64,000 nucleotides of DNA from Acinetobacter equi (GTDB lineage Bacteria; Pseudomonadota; Gammaproteobacteria; Pseudomonadales; Moraxellaceae). Both the position numbers and the translations under genes were made by a program. Position 1 is the stretch's first letter, and each line of letters starts with the position of its first letter. The stretch covers positions 1,984,001-2,048,000 of the forward strand of contig NZ_CP012808.1 of NCBI RefSeq assembly GCF_001307195.1. Direction: 5' to 3'. The notes beneath the pieces are model-generated. The model was not told the origin of the DNA. It saw only the letters and a program-made list of their open reading frames with translations, and made no database searches. This document shows, piece by piece, positions 38,927 to 47,672 of the stretch.

Positions 38927-40579
38927 ATGAAAAGCACAATTAAACCATTGTTGATACTTTTGTCATTAGGTGCAGCAAAGCAAACACTTGCTGACTTTGA
39001 TCCAAATAGACTTGCGAAAGCTCAACAAGAATTAGATAAGAATATTCGACAAGAAAGTAAACTCGATAAAAAAGATGTTTATTCGGAGGTTGAGGCATTC
39101 AAAATCAATAATATTGAATTTCCTGTTGAGGAAGAATGTTTTGATTTTGAAGAATTAATTCTTAATGATGATTTTTTAAATGATCGTAATATTAAAAAGA
39201 TTAAAGCAGATGTAGCAGGTCGTTGTTTAGGGTCTCAAGGTATATCTAAGCTTGCAAGTACTTTGCAGGATTATTATATCAATTCTGGATATGTCACAAC
39301 TCGAATTGAGATTCCAGAACAAGACCTATTGACAAAAAAAATAACATTGGTTGTTCTTCCAGGTCGAATCGAAGAAATTATTATAGAAGATAATGATGTA
39401 CGCGATTGGATTTTGCCATTTAAAGTCGGTCAAATTTTAAATGTAAGAGATCTTGAACAAGGTTTGGAAACCTTGCAGAAAGTTCCAGGTCTGAATGTGA
39501 AAATTAATATTGCACCAGGTCAAAACAATGGTTTTAGCAATGTTGTGATTAATACAGGTCGAACTAAAAATTGGAACGTACGGACATGGGCAAATAACTG
39601 GGGTGATGAAGGTACTGGTAAAAATCTAATCGGTGCTGCTGCTTATGCATATAACTTAACTAAAATGAATGATGTGTTATATGTGTCAGGCACAACAAAT
39701 GCTGAGCGAGAAGATGGTGGATATGACAGTGTTAGTGCCTATTACTCATTGCCATATGGTTATTGGGATTTGGAAGCATTTTATAGCAAAAGTAAAACAA
39801 AGCAGCCAATTAATCTTGGAACATTAAACTTTAATTATTTTGGTGATACAGAATATTCGAGCTTAAAGGCATCTCGCACTATTTATCGAGATGTAGATAA
39901 AAAAATCACACTTAGTAGTGAAATCACACGTAGAAAAGTTACGAATAGTCTTGAAGATATTGAATTAGTTTTACAAAAACGAGATATGACTAATCTGCGT
40001 TTTGGAGTCAATTTAAAGAAAAATCTGACGGGTGCATTTTTAGATACAACCTTGTCATATCAGCGCTTTGTTCCATGGTTAGGAGCGGTGGAAACACCTG
40101 ATATGCAATCTGGTGATGTAAGTAAACAAAGTCATGTTTTTAACTTTGATGCTGATTATACGAAAGCAATGAAAGTTGCTAAATATGATGGTTATTACAA
40201 TCTACGTGTAGGTGCACAATATGCACCAAGCCCACTGACTTTACAGGATCGACTGACTGTTGGTGATCGTTGGAGTGTTCGTGGATTTGAAAACAGTGCT
40301 GGCTTAGATGGCGACAAAGGTTTTTATGCACAAAATACGATCAATGTAATGACGGGTGTGCGGAATCTCGAGTGGTTCTTTGGTACGGACTACGGTGTAA
40401 TTTTCAAAGATGATGAATTACATAAAAGAGATAAACATTTATTGGGTGCAACAACAGGGTTTAGAGGAAGCTTTAAGTCATTAGGTTATGGTTTTTCTGT
40501 ATCAAAACCGTTGAGGTATCCGCAAGCAATGACTCCAGATGAGTTTAGCTTTAATTTCAATTTTTATTATCAACTATAA
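38927..40579 (+). CDS. Two-partner secretion outer-membrane transporter (TpsB)
   Basis: 550 aa. Signal peptide (cleavage near LADF), a linker with Cys-containing EECFDFEELIL, then POTRA domains (about 60-200; ISKLASTLQDYYINSGYVTTR is the POTRA_2 signature) and a 16-strand-type barrel to the C-terminal FNFYYQL. The SVRGFENSAGLDGDKGFY segment near residue 450 carries the VRG[YF] motif of the Omp85/TpsB lid loop. It exports the TpsA encoded just upstream. The acpS ATG follows after 16 bases, which ties secretion to the acyl-biosynthesis genes. Confidence 0.92.
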   Translation: MKSTIKPLLILLSLGAAKQTLADFDPNRLAKAQQELDKNIRQESKLDKKDVYSEVEAFKINNIEFPVEEECFDFEELILNDDFLNDRNIKKIKADVAGRCLGSQGISKLASTLQDYYINSGYVTTRIEIPEQDLLTKKITLVVLPGRIEEIIIEDNDVRDWILPFKVGQILNVRDLEQGLETLQKVPGLNVKINIAPGQNNGFSNVVINTGRTKNWNVRTWANNWGDEGTGKNLIGAAAYAYNLTKMNDVLYVSGTTNAEREDGGYDSVSAYYSLPYGYWDLEAFYSKSKTKQPINLGTLNFNYFGDTEYSSLKASRTIYRDVDKKITLSSEITRRKVTNSLEDIELVLQKRDMTNLRFGVNLKKNLTGAFLDTTLSYQRFVPWLGAVETPDMQSGDVSKQSHVFNFDADYTKAMKVAKYDGYYNLRVGAQYAPSPLTLQDRLTVGDRWSVRGFENSAGLDGDKGFYAQNTINVMTGVRNLEWFFGTDYGVIFKDDELHKRDKHLLGATTGFRGSFKSLGYGFSVSKPLRYPQAMTPDEFSFNFNFYYQL

Positions 40580-40595
40580 AAACTGGGTAATAGTT

Positions 40596-40964
40596 ATGTT
40601 TGTTGGGACAGATATAGTTGAAATTGAACGTATTAAAACAGCAATTTTACGTTCAGGAGAAACATTCTTAAAGAGAATGTTGACCGATACTGAAATATTA
40701 AAAGTTGGTGACGAAGAACTAGACTTCGAAAGAATCTCTGGTTTTTGGGCGGCAAAAGAATCAATTGTAAAAGCAATTGGTTTAGGTTTTAGAGATGGAA
40801 TTTTATTTCACGATGCTGAAATTATTCATAATGAATATGGCGCTCCATCATTTTTATTACATGGGCGCTTAAAAGAGATTCTTGATCAAAAAGGAATTTC
40901 AAAAATTTCATTAAGTATTTCGCACTGTCGGACGCATGCAGTTGCGGTCACAATAATGGCTTAA
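40596..40964 (+). CDS. AcpS-type holo-ACP synthase (phosphopantetheinyl transferase)
   Basis: 122 aa from the ATG at 40596; the open frame extends into tpsB, but MFVGTDIVEIERIK is the normal AcpS start. The Mg/CoA-binding motifs GTDIVEIERI and FWAAKESIVKAIGLGF are intact. It transfers phosphopantetheine from CoA to the ACP serine. A housekeeping acpS normally sits beside pdxJ/era, so this copy is probably dedicated to the ACP at 42317. Confidence 0.88.
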   Translation: MFVGTDIVEIERIKTAILRSGETFLKRMLTDTEILKVGDEELDFERISGFWAAKESIVKAIGLGFRDGILFHDAEIIHNEYGAPSFLLHGRLKEILDQKGISKISLSISHCRTHAVAVTIMA

Positions 40965-40988
40965 TTATTAATTAATTGAAGAATATTT

Positions 40989-41744
40989 ATGTATAAATAC
41001 AATGATTTGGTAAATAAAAATGTTTTGGTCACTGGTGCAAGTGGCGACATTGGTTTGGGAATTTGTGCGGCATATTTAGAGCAAGAATGTCATGTTTATG
41101 CACTCTATAAGTCAAACTCATCAGATTTACAGCAACTAAAAGAGACACATCTTAATGGTAAAAATTTGGACATCATTCAATGTGATATTTCTGATAAAGA
41201 ATCATTAGCACAACTTGCTAAATATTTAGAAGAAAAAGCACAAAAGCTTGATGTTCTTGTAAATAATGCTGGAATTGTACGTGATAGTTTATTTTCGGCA
41301 ATGAGTTGTGAAGATTTTAATGCTGTTATTGATACAAATTTATTGAGCACATTTGCAATTACCAAAGAAGTTTTACTTTTATTAAGAGCAGCTGAAAGTG
41401 CTGCGATTGTAAATGTTGCTTCTATTGCAGCAATTGTTCCAAGTGTTGGACAAACAAATTATAGCGCGTCAAAAGGTGCATTACTTGCATTTACAAGAAC
41501 GCTTGCTGCTGAACTAGCACCAAGAGGTGTACGTGTAAACGCAGTAGCTCCTGGAATGATCGAATCAAAAATGGTGAAAAAGGTGTCACGCACAGTTGTA
41601 CGTGACGTACTTTCTTCTATTCCATTAAAACGCTTAGGTAAATGTGAAGAAGTTGCAAATACGATTGTGTATTTAAGCTCATCAGCTTCTAGCTATATCG
41701 TTGGTCAAACCATCGTAATTGATGGTGGCATGGTGATGAGGTAA
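40989..41744 (+). CDS. Ketoreductase, FabG-like short-chain dehydrogenase
   Basis: 251 aa. Rossmann glycine motif TGASGDIG (about 17-24), NNAG near 90, catalytic Ser in NVASIAAI, Tyr158 and Lys162 in YSASK, and the C-terminal YIVGQTIVIDGG. It reduces beta-ketoacyl-ACP with NADPH. It starts 24 bases after acpS, and the dehydratase begins two bases after its stop. A pathway-dedicated reductase rather than housekeeping FabG, judging by the neighbours. Confidence 0.9.
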   Translation: MYKYNDLVNKNVLVTGASGDIGLGICAAYLEQECHVYALYKSNSSDLQQLKETHLNGKNLDIIQCDISDKESLAQLAKYLEEKAQKLDVLVNNAGIVRDSLFSAMSCEDFNAVIDTNLLSTFAITKEVLLLLRAAESAAIVNVASIAAIVPSVGQTNYSASKGALLAFTRTLAAELAPRGVRVNAVAPGMIESKMVKKVSRTVVRDVLSSIPLKRLGKCEEVANTIVYLSSSASSYIVGQTIVIDGGMVMR

Positions 41745-41746
41745 GT

Positions 41747-42301
41747 ATGTCTAAATATTCTATTCCTTCAAGAGTCTTTTTAGAGATGGGGGGTTGGAGA
41801 CAACCACTCGTAATGGTAGACCGCATTGACGATTATAAATATGGCGAAAATGGTTATATCAAAGTCGTTAAGCATGTGACTTATAACGAACCATATATGG
41901 TTGGTCATTTCCCTGAAGATCCAATTATGCCAGGTGCATTGATCTCAGAAATCTTTGGTCAAGCCAGTGAATATTTATCTTTCTTAACTGATGTATGTGA
42001 TATCTACCAAGAAGCCCATCAGCATGAAATGCGTTCTTTACGTGATATTCATGAAAAAATTACAACAGAAGAAATGCGTTCAATTATCCGCACTAGACGT
42101 TCTCAAGTACGCGGTGTGTTAGCTTCACAAAATTTAAAATTTAAAGAAATTGCTTGGCCAGGCGATACGATTGAAGTCGTAAGTAAACTTTCATTTTCAG
42201 ATAGTCATGGCTTTAAACATTATGCAGTAACAGCACATGTTGGCAAAAAACTCATTAGCCAAGGTGTAATTATTAACTTTCGCGATGTAAAACAATCTTA
42301 A
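41747..42301 (+). CDS. Hotdog-fold beta-hydroxyacyl-ACP dehydratase (FabZ/FabA-like)
   Basis: 184 aa. Conserved PLVMVDRIDDY, then GHFPEDPIMPGALISEIFGQ with catalytic His near 53 and Glu near 68, both present as in FabZ. The C-terminal third (about 120-184) completes the hotdog. It removes water from beta-hydroxyacyl-ACP to leave a double bond. The operon holds no enoyl reductase, so products could stay unsaturated unless housekeeping FabI acts. Confidence 0.88.
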   Translation: MSKYSIPSRVFLEMGGWRQPLVMVDRIDDYKYGENGYIKVVKHVTYNEPYMVGHFPEDPIMPGALISEIFGQASEYLSFLTDVCDIYQEAHQHEMRSLRDIHEKITTEEMRSIIRTRRSQVRGVLASQNLKFKEIAWPGDTIEVVSKLSFSDSHGFKHYAVTAHVGKKLISQGVIINFRDVKQS

Positions 42302-42316
42302 GTACGGAGAAAAATA

Positions 42317-42601
42317 ATGAGTACGATGCAAGAAAATATTGATGAACGTAAAGACGTTTTATTTACGATTAAAACAGAAATTATTCAGCGTTTACATATT
42401 CAAAAAAATGAAGCGCAAATTGATGATGATACTGCATTATTTGGTAATGGTTTAAAACTAGATTCGGTTGATGCAACTGAAATTATGGTGCTTTTAGATA
42501 AAGTTTTTGGCATCAAAGTAAGTGAAAGTGATGATCCTTCATATATGCGAAGCATCAATAACTTGGCATCTTTTGTAATTAATAAACGTAAAAAATCTTA
42601 A
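42317..42601 (+). CDS. Acyl carrier protein
   Basis: 94 aa, acidic and helical, with the phosphopantetheine site at Ser50 in LKLDSVDATE (usual DSLD/DSLE). It carries the growing chain. It lies 15 bases after the dehydratase and is presumably activated by the AcpS encoded at 40596. It is longer than housekeeping AcpP (about 78 aa), mainly through N- and C-terminal extensions. Confidence 0.9.
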   Translation: MSTMQENIDERKDVLFTIKTEIIQRLHIQKNEAQIDDDTALFGNGLKLDSVDATEIMVLLDKVFGIKVSESDDPSYMRSINNLASFVINKRKKS

Positions 42602-42633
42602 TTTTAAACAATAACTTAAATAGGGCTATAAAA

Positions 42634-43797
42634 ATGAGCGCTCTCAATAATATTCATATTAAAAATAATGCAAAAATGGGTGTTTTTAATGGTAAAGAAG
42701 TGCCTGCTTCTTATCATGATTCAAATGTAGTTTATAAAGCAGTACGTGAAAATGCAGTACTTGTTGACTACTCTCATATGTCAATTGTCAGTGTTGTTGG
42801 TGAAGATGCTTGGTCATTAATGAACTATATGGCATCTGCTGATATTTCTATCATTCGTGATGAACAAGGCATTTATACACTTATTTTGAATGAGGATGGT
42901 TCAATTTGGGGCGATGCCTACATTTTATGTACCGAAGATGGTTACTATATTCTTTCAGAAACACTTTCAGCTGAAGCAATTATTGAACGTTTAAATCAAA
43001 TTTTAGCTGATCACAGTGATGACTTAGATATCCAAGAAAATCCTGAAATTAGTTCAATGGAAAGCGCTGATTGGGGTGCAATTCTTTTAGAAGGTCCTTA
43101 TTCATGGGAACTGTTATCTGAAATTTATGGTTTCGATATAATTGGATTACCATACCATGAATATATGAATACGGATGATGGTTTATTAACATTCCGCTGT
43201 GGTAAACATGGTGAATTTGCTTATTTAGTCGTTGGTGAAAAAGAACAACTGGCACAAGTATGGGAACAATTACTTGAAAAAGGTGATAAATATCAATTAA
43301 AGACTGGCGGTCTAGATTATCAAGATGTGATTCGTGTTGAAAATCCATGTTGGGATGAATCTGTTTATCAAAATTATTCACGTAATCCTGTTGAATTACA
43401 GTTACAGTGGGCTATTCAATACGATAAAGAAGGCTTTACTGGTAAAGATGAAATTGAAGCAATTTCTGAAGCAGGCGCAGCTCGAAAATTATTGGGTATT
43501 AAACCAGTAGCTGAATGTGCTGGTATTGCACCAGATGATAAAGTCTTAGTTGATGGTGCTGAAGTTGGTACTATTGTGAAAAGTGTTTATTCACCTGCAA
43601 GCCAATCGTATATCGCACTTGCATTAATTAATAGTGATTATGCATGGTCAGATATTGAAGGCTTCCATATAAAAACAAGTCAAGGCGAAGTTGCAGCAAA
43701 AACGCATAACCTTCCATTCCTTTATAACTTCAGTATGTTGGTAAATCCAACAGAGCATAGTTATGTCGATGCTTCGAAGCCAAAAAGCGCTTTGTAA
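42634..43797 (+). CDS. GcvT-like (folate-binding aminomethyltransferase family) protein
   Basis: 387 aa. The layout is that of glycine-cleavage T-protein and relatives (DmdA, YgfZ). The first domain has AVLVDYSHMSIVSVVGEDAW and NEDGSIWGDAYIL, with an Asp at the folate-site position; a C-terminal barrel follows (FTGKDEIEAI and a late segment with EVGTIVKSVYSP). No gcvH or gcvP lies nearby, so it is not the glycine-cleavage enzyme in context. Possible roles are folate-dependent one-carbon transfer or demethylation of the acyl product or its head group. Its place between ACP and the ketosynthase suggests that it acts in the same pathway. Confidence 0.75.
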   Translation: MSALNNIHIKNNAKMGVFNGKEVPASYHDSNVVYKAVRENAVLVDYSHMSIVSVVGEDAWSLMNYMASADISIIRDEQGIYTLILNEDGSIWGDAYILCTEDGYYILSETLSAEAIIERLNQILADHSDDLDIQENPEISSMESADWGAILLEGPYSWELLSEIYGFDIIGLPYHEYMNTDDGLLTFRCGKHGEFAYLVVGEKEQLAQVWEQLLEKGDKYQLKTGGLDYQDVIRVENPCWDESVYQNYSRNPVELQLQWAIQYDKEGFTGKDEIEAISEAGAARKLLGIKPVAECAGIAPDDKVLVDGAEVGTIVKSVYSPASQSYIALALINSDYAWSDIEGFHIKTSQGEVAAKTHNLPFLYNFSMLVNPTEHSYVDASKPKSAL

Positions 43798-43876
43798 TTA
43801 AAAATTGAAGATTTAAAGCAGAGAAAAGGGTAAGCATTTAACAATAGCGTTAAGAAAAAAAATTACTGGAAAAGCA

Positions 43877-46432
43877 ATGAAAACTAACAGAAAAAGAGTA
43901 GTAATTACCGGGATGGGAATATTGTCATCACTCGCTGACAATATTGTAGATTTTAAGCAGGCATTGCTGAATAAAACATGTGGTGTTAAAGATAGCGCAC
44001 GCTTTTCAGAATGGTTTGAAAATGCACGTGCAGCAGAAATCTTACATGAGATTGATTATTCTGATATCCCAGAAGATATTTTGAAGTCTCAAGATAATGC
44101 AGCTTTATGGGCTTATAAGGTAAGTAAAGATGCATTAACTCAAGCGGGTCTTATTAATGATCAAGCCAGCTTAGATGATACTGGTTTAGTTGTTGGTGTT
44201 TCATCTGCAGGAACTGAAGCTTTTTTACCATTATTTGAGCAGCGAATTAAAGATTTTTCGTTGAAAAAAGCAATGTACTCGGGTGGTTTTTCTTCTTGTT
44301 GTTCTAGCGTTTCAACGCTATTAGGACTTAAAGGCGGTACAGAGCTTGTTGCAACTGCATGTACTGCAAGTCCTAATGCAATTGGTATTGCTTATGACTT
44401 TATCCAAAATGGTAAGGGCACAACAATGTTGGCAGTTGGTACTGAGCCAATTTATTTACCAACATTTGCTGGTTTCTATGCTTTAAATGTAATGCATGAG
44501 GAATCATGTACGCCATTTTCGGGCACATCAGGTATGTCTATTGGTGAAGGGGCCGGTGCAATTGTCCTGGAAGAATATGAACATGCGATTGCCCGTGGTG
44601 CGACAATTTATGGTGAAATTCTTTCATATGCTACGTCATGTGATGCTTATCATGAAACTGGTCCAGATCCACGTGCAAATGGTGCTGTTCAAGTGATGAA
44701 TAAAGCAATGGAGAATGCAGGTATTACTCCAGAGCAAATTGATTATGTCAACGTACATGGTACGGGTACAGAAGCAAATGACCGTATTGAAACTATGGCA
44801 ATGAAAAAAGTATTTGAAAATACTGATAAGTTGCAAGTAAGTTCAACAAAATCATTCTTCGGACATAATATTGGTGCAGCGGGTATTGTTGAGTTAATTA
44901 GCTGTTTAGTGACTTTACCTGAAAAGCATTTATTGCCTACTTTAAACTTTACAGTTCCTCGTCCAAATTGTGATTTGGATTATGTGCCGAATGAGTTTAA
45001 AGAGAAAGAAGTTAATATTTTCATGAAAAACAATTATGCATTTGGTGGTAATAACTGCTGCATTATTGTGAGTACAAAGCCAGGTACAACACCAGTAAGC
45101 TCATATAATCCTAAGCGTGTTGCAATTTCAGGATTAGGTGCTGTTTCTGCTATTGGTCATACTGTAAATGAAATTTTAGACCATATTTGGAACAATAATT
45201 CTGCACCTGATTTGGGTTCCGTTGAGTTTTATGAAGACACATTGGAAGAAGCGAAAGAATTATTAGAAGTTCTTGATACTACAGGTCAGTTTAAAGAATT
45301 GTTGGGTGATGACTACACTGTTGCAAATGTCTTACCTCAAAATGAACCGAACTTTAAAACATTCCAAGTCCAAAACTTGGAGCCGCGTAAACATTTACGT
45401 CGTTTTGATGCACGTAAAGCAACACGTGGTGGTACTTTTGCACTTATTTCTTTAGCTGAAACATTAAATTTAGCTCAACGTAAAATTAAGCGTGATGGTC
45501 ATGAGTTAGGTCTTGTGATGGGTATGTCTCGTGGTCCGCAAGAAACGACTTATAAGTATTTACAAAGCTTAAAACCAGATCCAAGAAAAGTTCGCACTTC
45601 AGAGTTTCCAGGTTCGTTGATGAACTCAATTGCAACATTTTGTGGAATTTCAGAGGGCATTAAAGGTTATACGACAACGCTTGCAACTGGGCAAAATGCA
45701 GCATTAGGTGCATTAGCTTATGGTTATGAAATTGTTCGTCAACAATTGCAATCACAAGTATTGGTTGGTGGTGCAGATGAGTACTTCCCATCAATGGCAC
45801 TGTATATGGATGCTGTAACACAGAAAATCCAAATGAGTCCAAAAGCTGAAGACTATCAAATCTATAGTGATAAGGCTCAGGGCTATATGTCTGGTGAAGG
45901 TGCATGCATGTTGTTACTAGAAGATCTAGAATCAACACAGGCGCGTAATGTTGAAATTCAGGCTGAAATTGTCGGGTACGGTAAGTCAAACAGTACGACT
46001 TATTTCGATGCTTCCCAAATTGATGAAAAATCTGAAGCAATGTCTTTAGCAATACAACGTGCATTAAAAGATGCAGGCTTGACCACAAAAGATATTGGTT
46101 TGGTATGTGGTACATCAAATGGTGCAGTTGATTCTGTGAAAATTGAATTAGGTGCAATTCACCGTATATTTAAAGATGAAAATGCTCAAGTTCCAGTTGT
46201 GAATTACAATGGTTATTTTGGTTTTGTTGAATCATGTGCAGGTTTGTTGAATTTAGCAATGATTATTGATTGTCTGAAAAAGCAAGCAATTCCAGCGATC
46301 CCTTATACAGAAAATTTCTGTGATGGTCGAATTAATTTTGTACGTACACCATTGAAAGCAGAAATTAAGCATGCGCTTTTAGTAGGTGCTAACGAAGGTG
46401 GTAACTACTACGCATTTATTATAAAAGGATAA
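43877..46432 (+). CDS. Fused ketosynthase-chain length factor (KS-CLF)
   Basis: 851 aa made of two condensing-enzyme modules. Residues about 5-410: a complete KS with Cys near 162 (ATACTASPNA), His near 294 (HGTGTEAND) and His near 332 (GHNIGAAG). Residues about 420-851: a second KS fold (RVAISGLGAVSAIGH) lacking all three. The Cys site reads TGQNAALGAL near 604-613, with Gln where the nucleophile belongs; HGTGT becomes CGTSNG near 744; GHxxGAxG becomes a non-His sequence. Gln for Cys is the hallmark of chain length factors in type II polyketide synthases, but those are normally separate polypeptides. Here the pair is one protein. Confidence 0.85.
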   Translation: MKTNRKRVVITGMGILSSLADNIVDFKQALLNKTCGVKDSARFSEWFENARAAEILHEIDYSDIPEDILKSQDNAALWAYKVSKDALTQAGLINDQASLDDTGLVVGVSSAGTEAFLPLFEQRIKDFSLKKAMYSGGFSSCCSSVSTLLGLKGGTELVATACTASPNAIGIAYDFIQNGKGTTMLAVGTEPIYLPTFAGFYALNVMHEESCTPFSGTSGMSIGEGAGAIVLEEYEHAIARGATIYGEILSYATSCDAYHETGPDPRANGAVQVMNKAMENAGITPEQIDYVNVHGTGTEANDRIETMAMKKVFENTDKLQVSSTKSFFGHNIGAAGIVELISCLVTLPEKHLLPTLNFTVPRPNCDLDYVPNEFKEKEVNIFMKNNYAFGGNNCCIIVSTKPGTTPVSSYNPKRVAISGLGAVSAIGHTVNEILDHIWNNNSAPDLGSVEFYEDTLEEAKELLEVLDTTGQFKELLGDDYTVANVLPQNEPNFKTFQVQNLEPRKHLRRFDARKATRGGTFALISLAETLNLAQRKIKRDGHELGLVMGMSRGPQETTYKYLQSLKPDPRKVRTSEFPGSLMNSIATFCGISEGIKGYTTTLATGQNAALGALAYGYEIVRQQLQSQVLVGGADEYFPSMALYMDAVTQKIQMSPKAEDYQIYSDKAQGYMSGEGACMLLLEDLESTQARNVEIQAEIVGYGKSNSTTYFDASQIDEKSEAMSLAIQRALKDAGLTTKDIGLVCGTSNGAVDSVKIELGAIHRIFKDENAQVPVVNYNGYFGFVESCAGLLNLAMIIDCLKKQAIPAIPYTENFCDGRINFVRTPLKAEIKHALLVGANEGGNYYAFIIKG

Positions 46433-46436
46433 TATT

Positions 46437-47672
46437 TTGGACCATTCCGCTATTATCTCAGGCTACAGTTCATATCTCGCATTTGCTGAGAGTACTGAAG
46501 ATTTAATCCAATCTTTAAAGCAAGCTAAGCAAGTTGCTCAAGAAAACTGGTTTAAATCTGAAAGTATTGCAGAAAAATGTGGAATCACTGGCAATAAACG
46601 TGTTGCCAAATTGAAGCCAAATAATAAAAGTATGTTTGAGCACATCTGCGATCAGGTTCAATTTTCTCTTAATCAAGCAATGCTCGATGAGCATTGCTTG
46701 GCTGAGGAAAATGTTCGTGTATATTTGACTGGACTGGGTCCTCGAGTTGATGTTATTGATTATTCAGCTTTTTATGATCATAACGATATTGAAGATGTGA
46801 CATTAACGAAGCCTGTTCAAAACTTACATATGGCTAAAAAATCTCAGGATGATTTAGCATATAAAATCGCAAAAAAATTTAAATTAAAATATAACCCGCC
46901 AAATTTTCAATGTACGAGTAATTCTTCATTATCAGCGGTACATCTTGCAATTAAGGCAATAGAAAGTGGTGATATAGACTTAGTTCTGATCATCAATTGT
47001 TCTTTAATGACAACGCAAGATATTAAGTTTTTAGCAAATCAATCAATGTTAGATAGTGCGATTGTGCAACCCTTTGGTGAAGAGAGTAAGAGTGTACTAT
47101 TTGCTGAAGGTTATTGTTCAATAATTTTGGAAAGTGAAAAGCATCGTATAAATCGAGGTTTAAATTCTGGTGTTTGTTTAACTTCAAATTATGCACAAAT
47201 TAGTTCAGGTCGAGGAAATGATGCTGCTCAATTAAGTGCAAGTTTAGTAAAAGTCATGACCAAGGCACTCGAGCAAGCGAATGTCGAACTAGACCAACTG
47301 TGCGCCATTATTCCCCATGGAAATGGATCAGAGGTTACAGATAAAGCCGAGGCTCAGGCAATTATGACATTATTACCAGAACAACCATTACCTGTTTTGG
47401 CATATAAAGGTCAAATTGGTTATACCACAACGGGTTCAGGCATTATTGATTTAATTATTGGACATTATTCTTTATGTCATGGTGAGCTTGTATCTCCAAC
47501 AGGTACTGCAGAAATACGTGAGAAATTTAATCAATACGTATTGCTGAATAAAGGGACGGTTAAACACGATAAACATCATTTGTTAAAAATGGGTTTAGGT
47601 GTTGATGGTTCTATTATTGCTATTGTGATGTCAAATCGCGATAAATTTGTCGGTGAAGGGGATGAAAAATGA
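46437..47672 (+). CDS. Ketosynthase-like protein with altered active site
   Basis: 411 aa. It starts with TTG, supported by AAAGGA just upstream and by a four-base gap to the KS-CLF stop. The KS fold is recognisable: FQCTSNSSLSAVHLAIKAI, EGYCSIILE, HGNGSEVTDKAEAQ near 293, YKGQIGYTTTGSGIIDL. The nucleophile position seems to be Ser (TSNSSLSAVHLA against ACSSSLVAVHLA), the first His is kept, and the second (GHxxGAxG) is gone. It probably does not do ordinary condensation; it may prime, transfer acyl groups, or act as a structural partner. Its end overlaps the next start. Confidence 0.75.
   Translation: MDHSAIISGYSSYLAFAESTEDLIQSLKQAKQVAQENWFKSESIAEKCGITGNKRVAKLKPNNKSMFEHICDQVQFSLNQAMLDEHCLAEENVRVYLTGLGPRVDVIDYSAFYDHNDIEDVTLTKPVQNLHMAKKSQDDLAYKIAKKFKLKYNPPNFQCTSNSSLSAVHLAIKAIESGDIDLVLIINCSLMTTQDIKFLANQSMLDSAIVQPFGEESKSVLFAEGYCSIILESEKHRINRGLNSGVCLTSNYAQISSGRGNDAAQLSASLVKVMTKALEQANVELDQLCAIIPHGNGSEVTDKAEAQAIMTLLPEQPLPVLAYKGQIGYTTTGSGIIDLIIGHYSLCHGELVSPTGTAEIREKFNQYVLLNKGTVKHDKHHLLKMGLGVDGSIIAIVMSNRDKFVGEGDEK

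Noticed and set aside
36324..40579. Contact-dependent inhibition (CdiA/CdiB/CdiI) locus
   Set aside because: The exoprotein is short, has no pretoxin motif or toxin domain, and no small immunity gene follows; acpS comes next.
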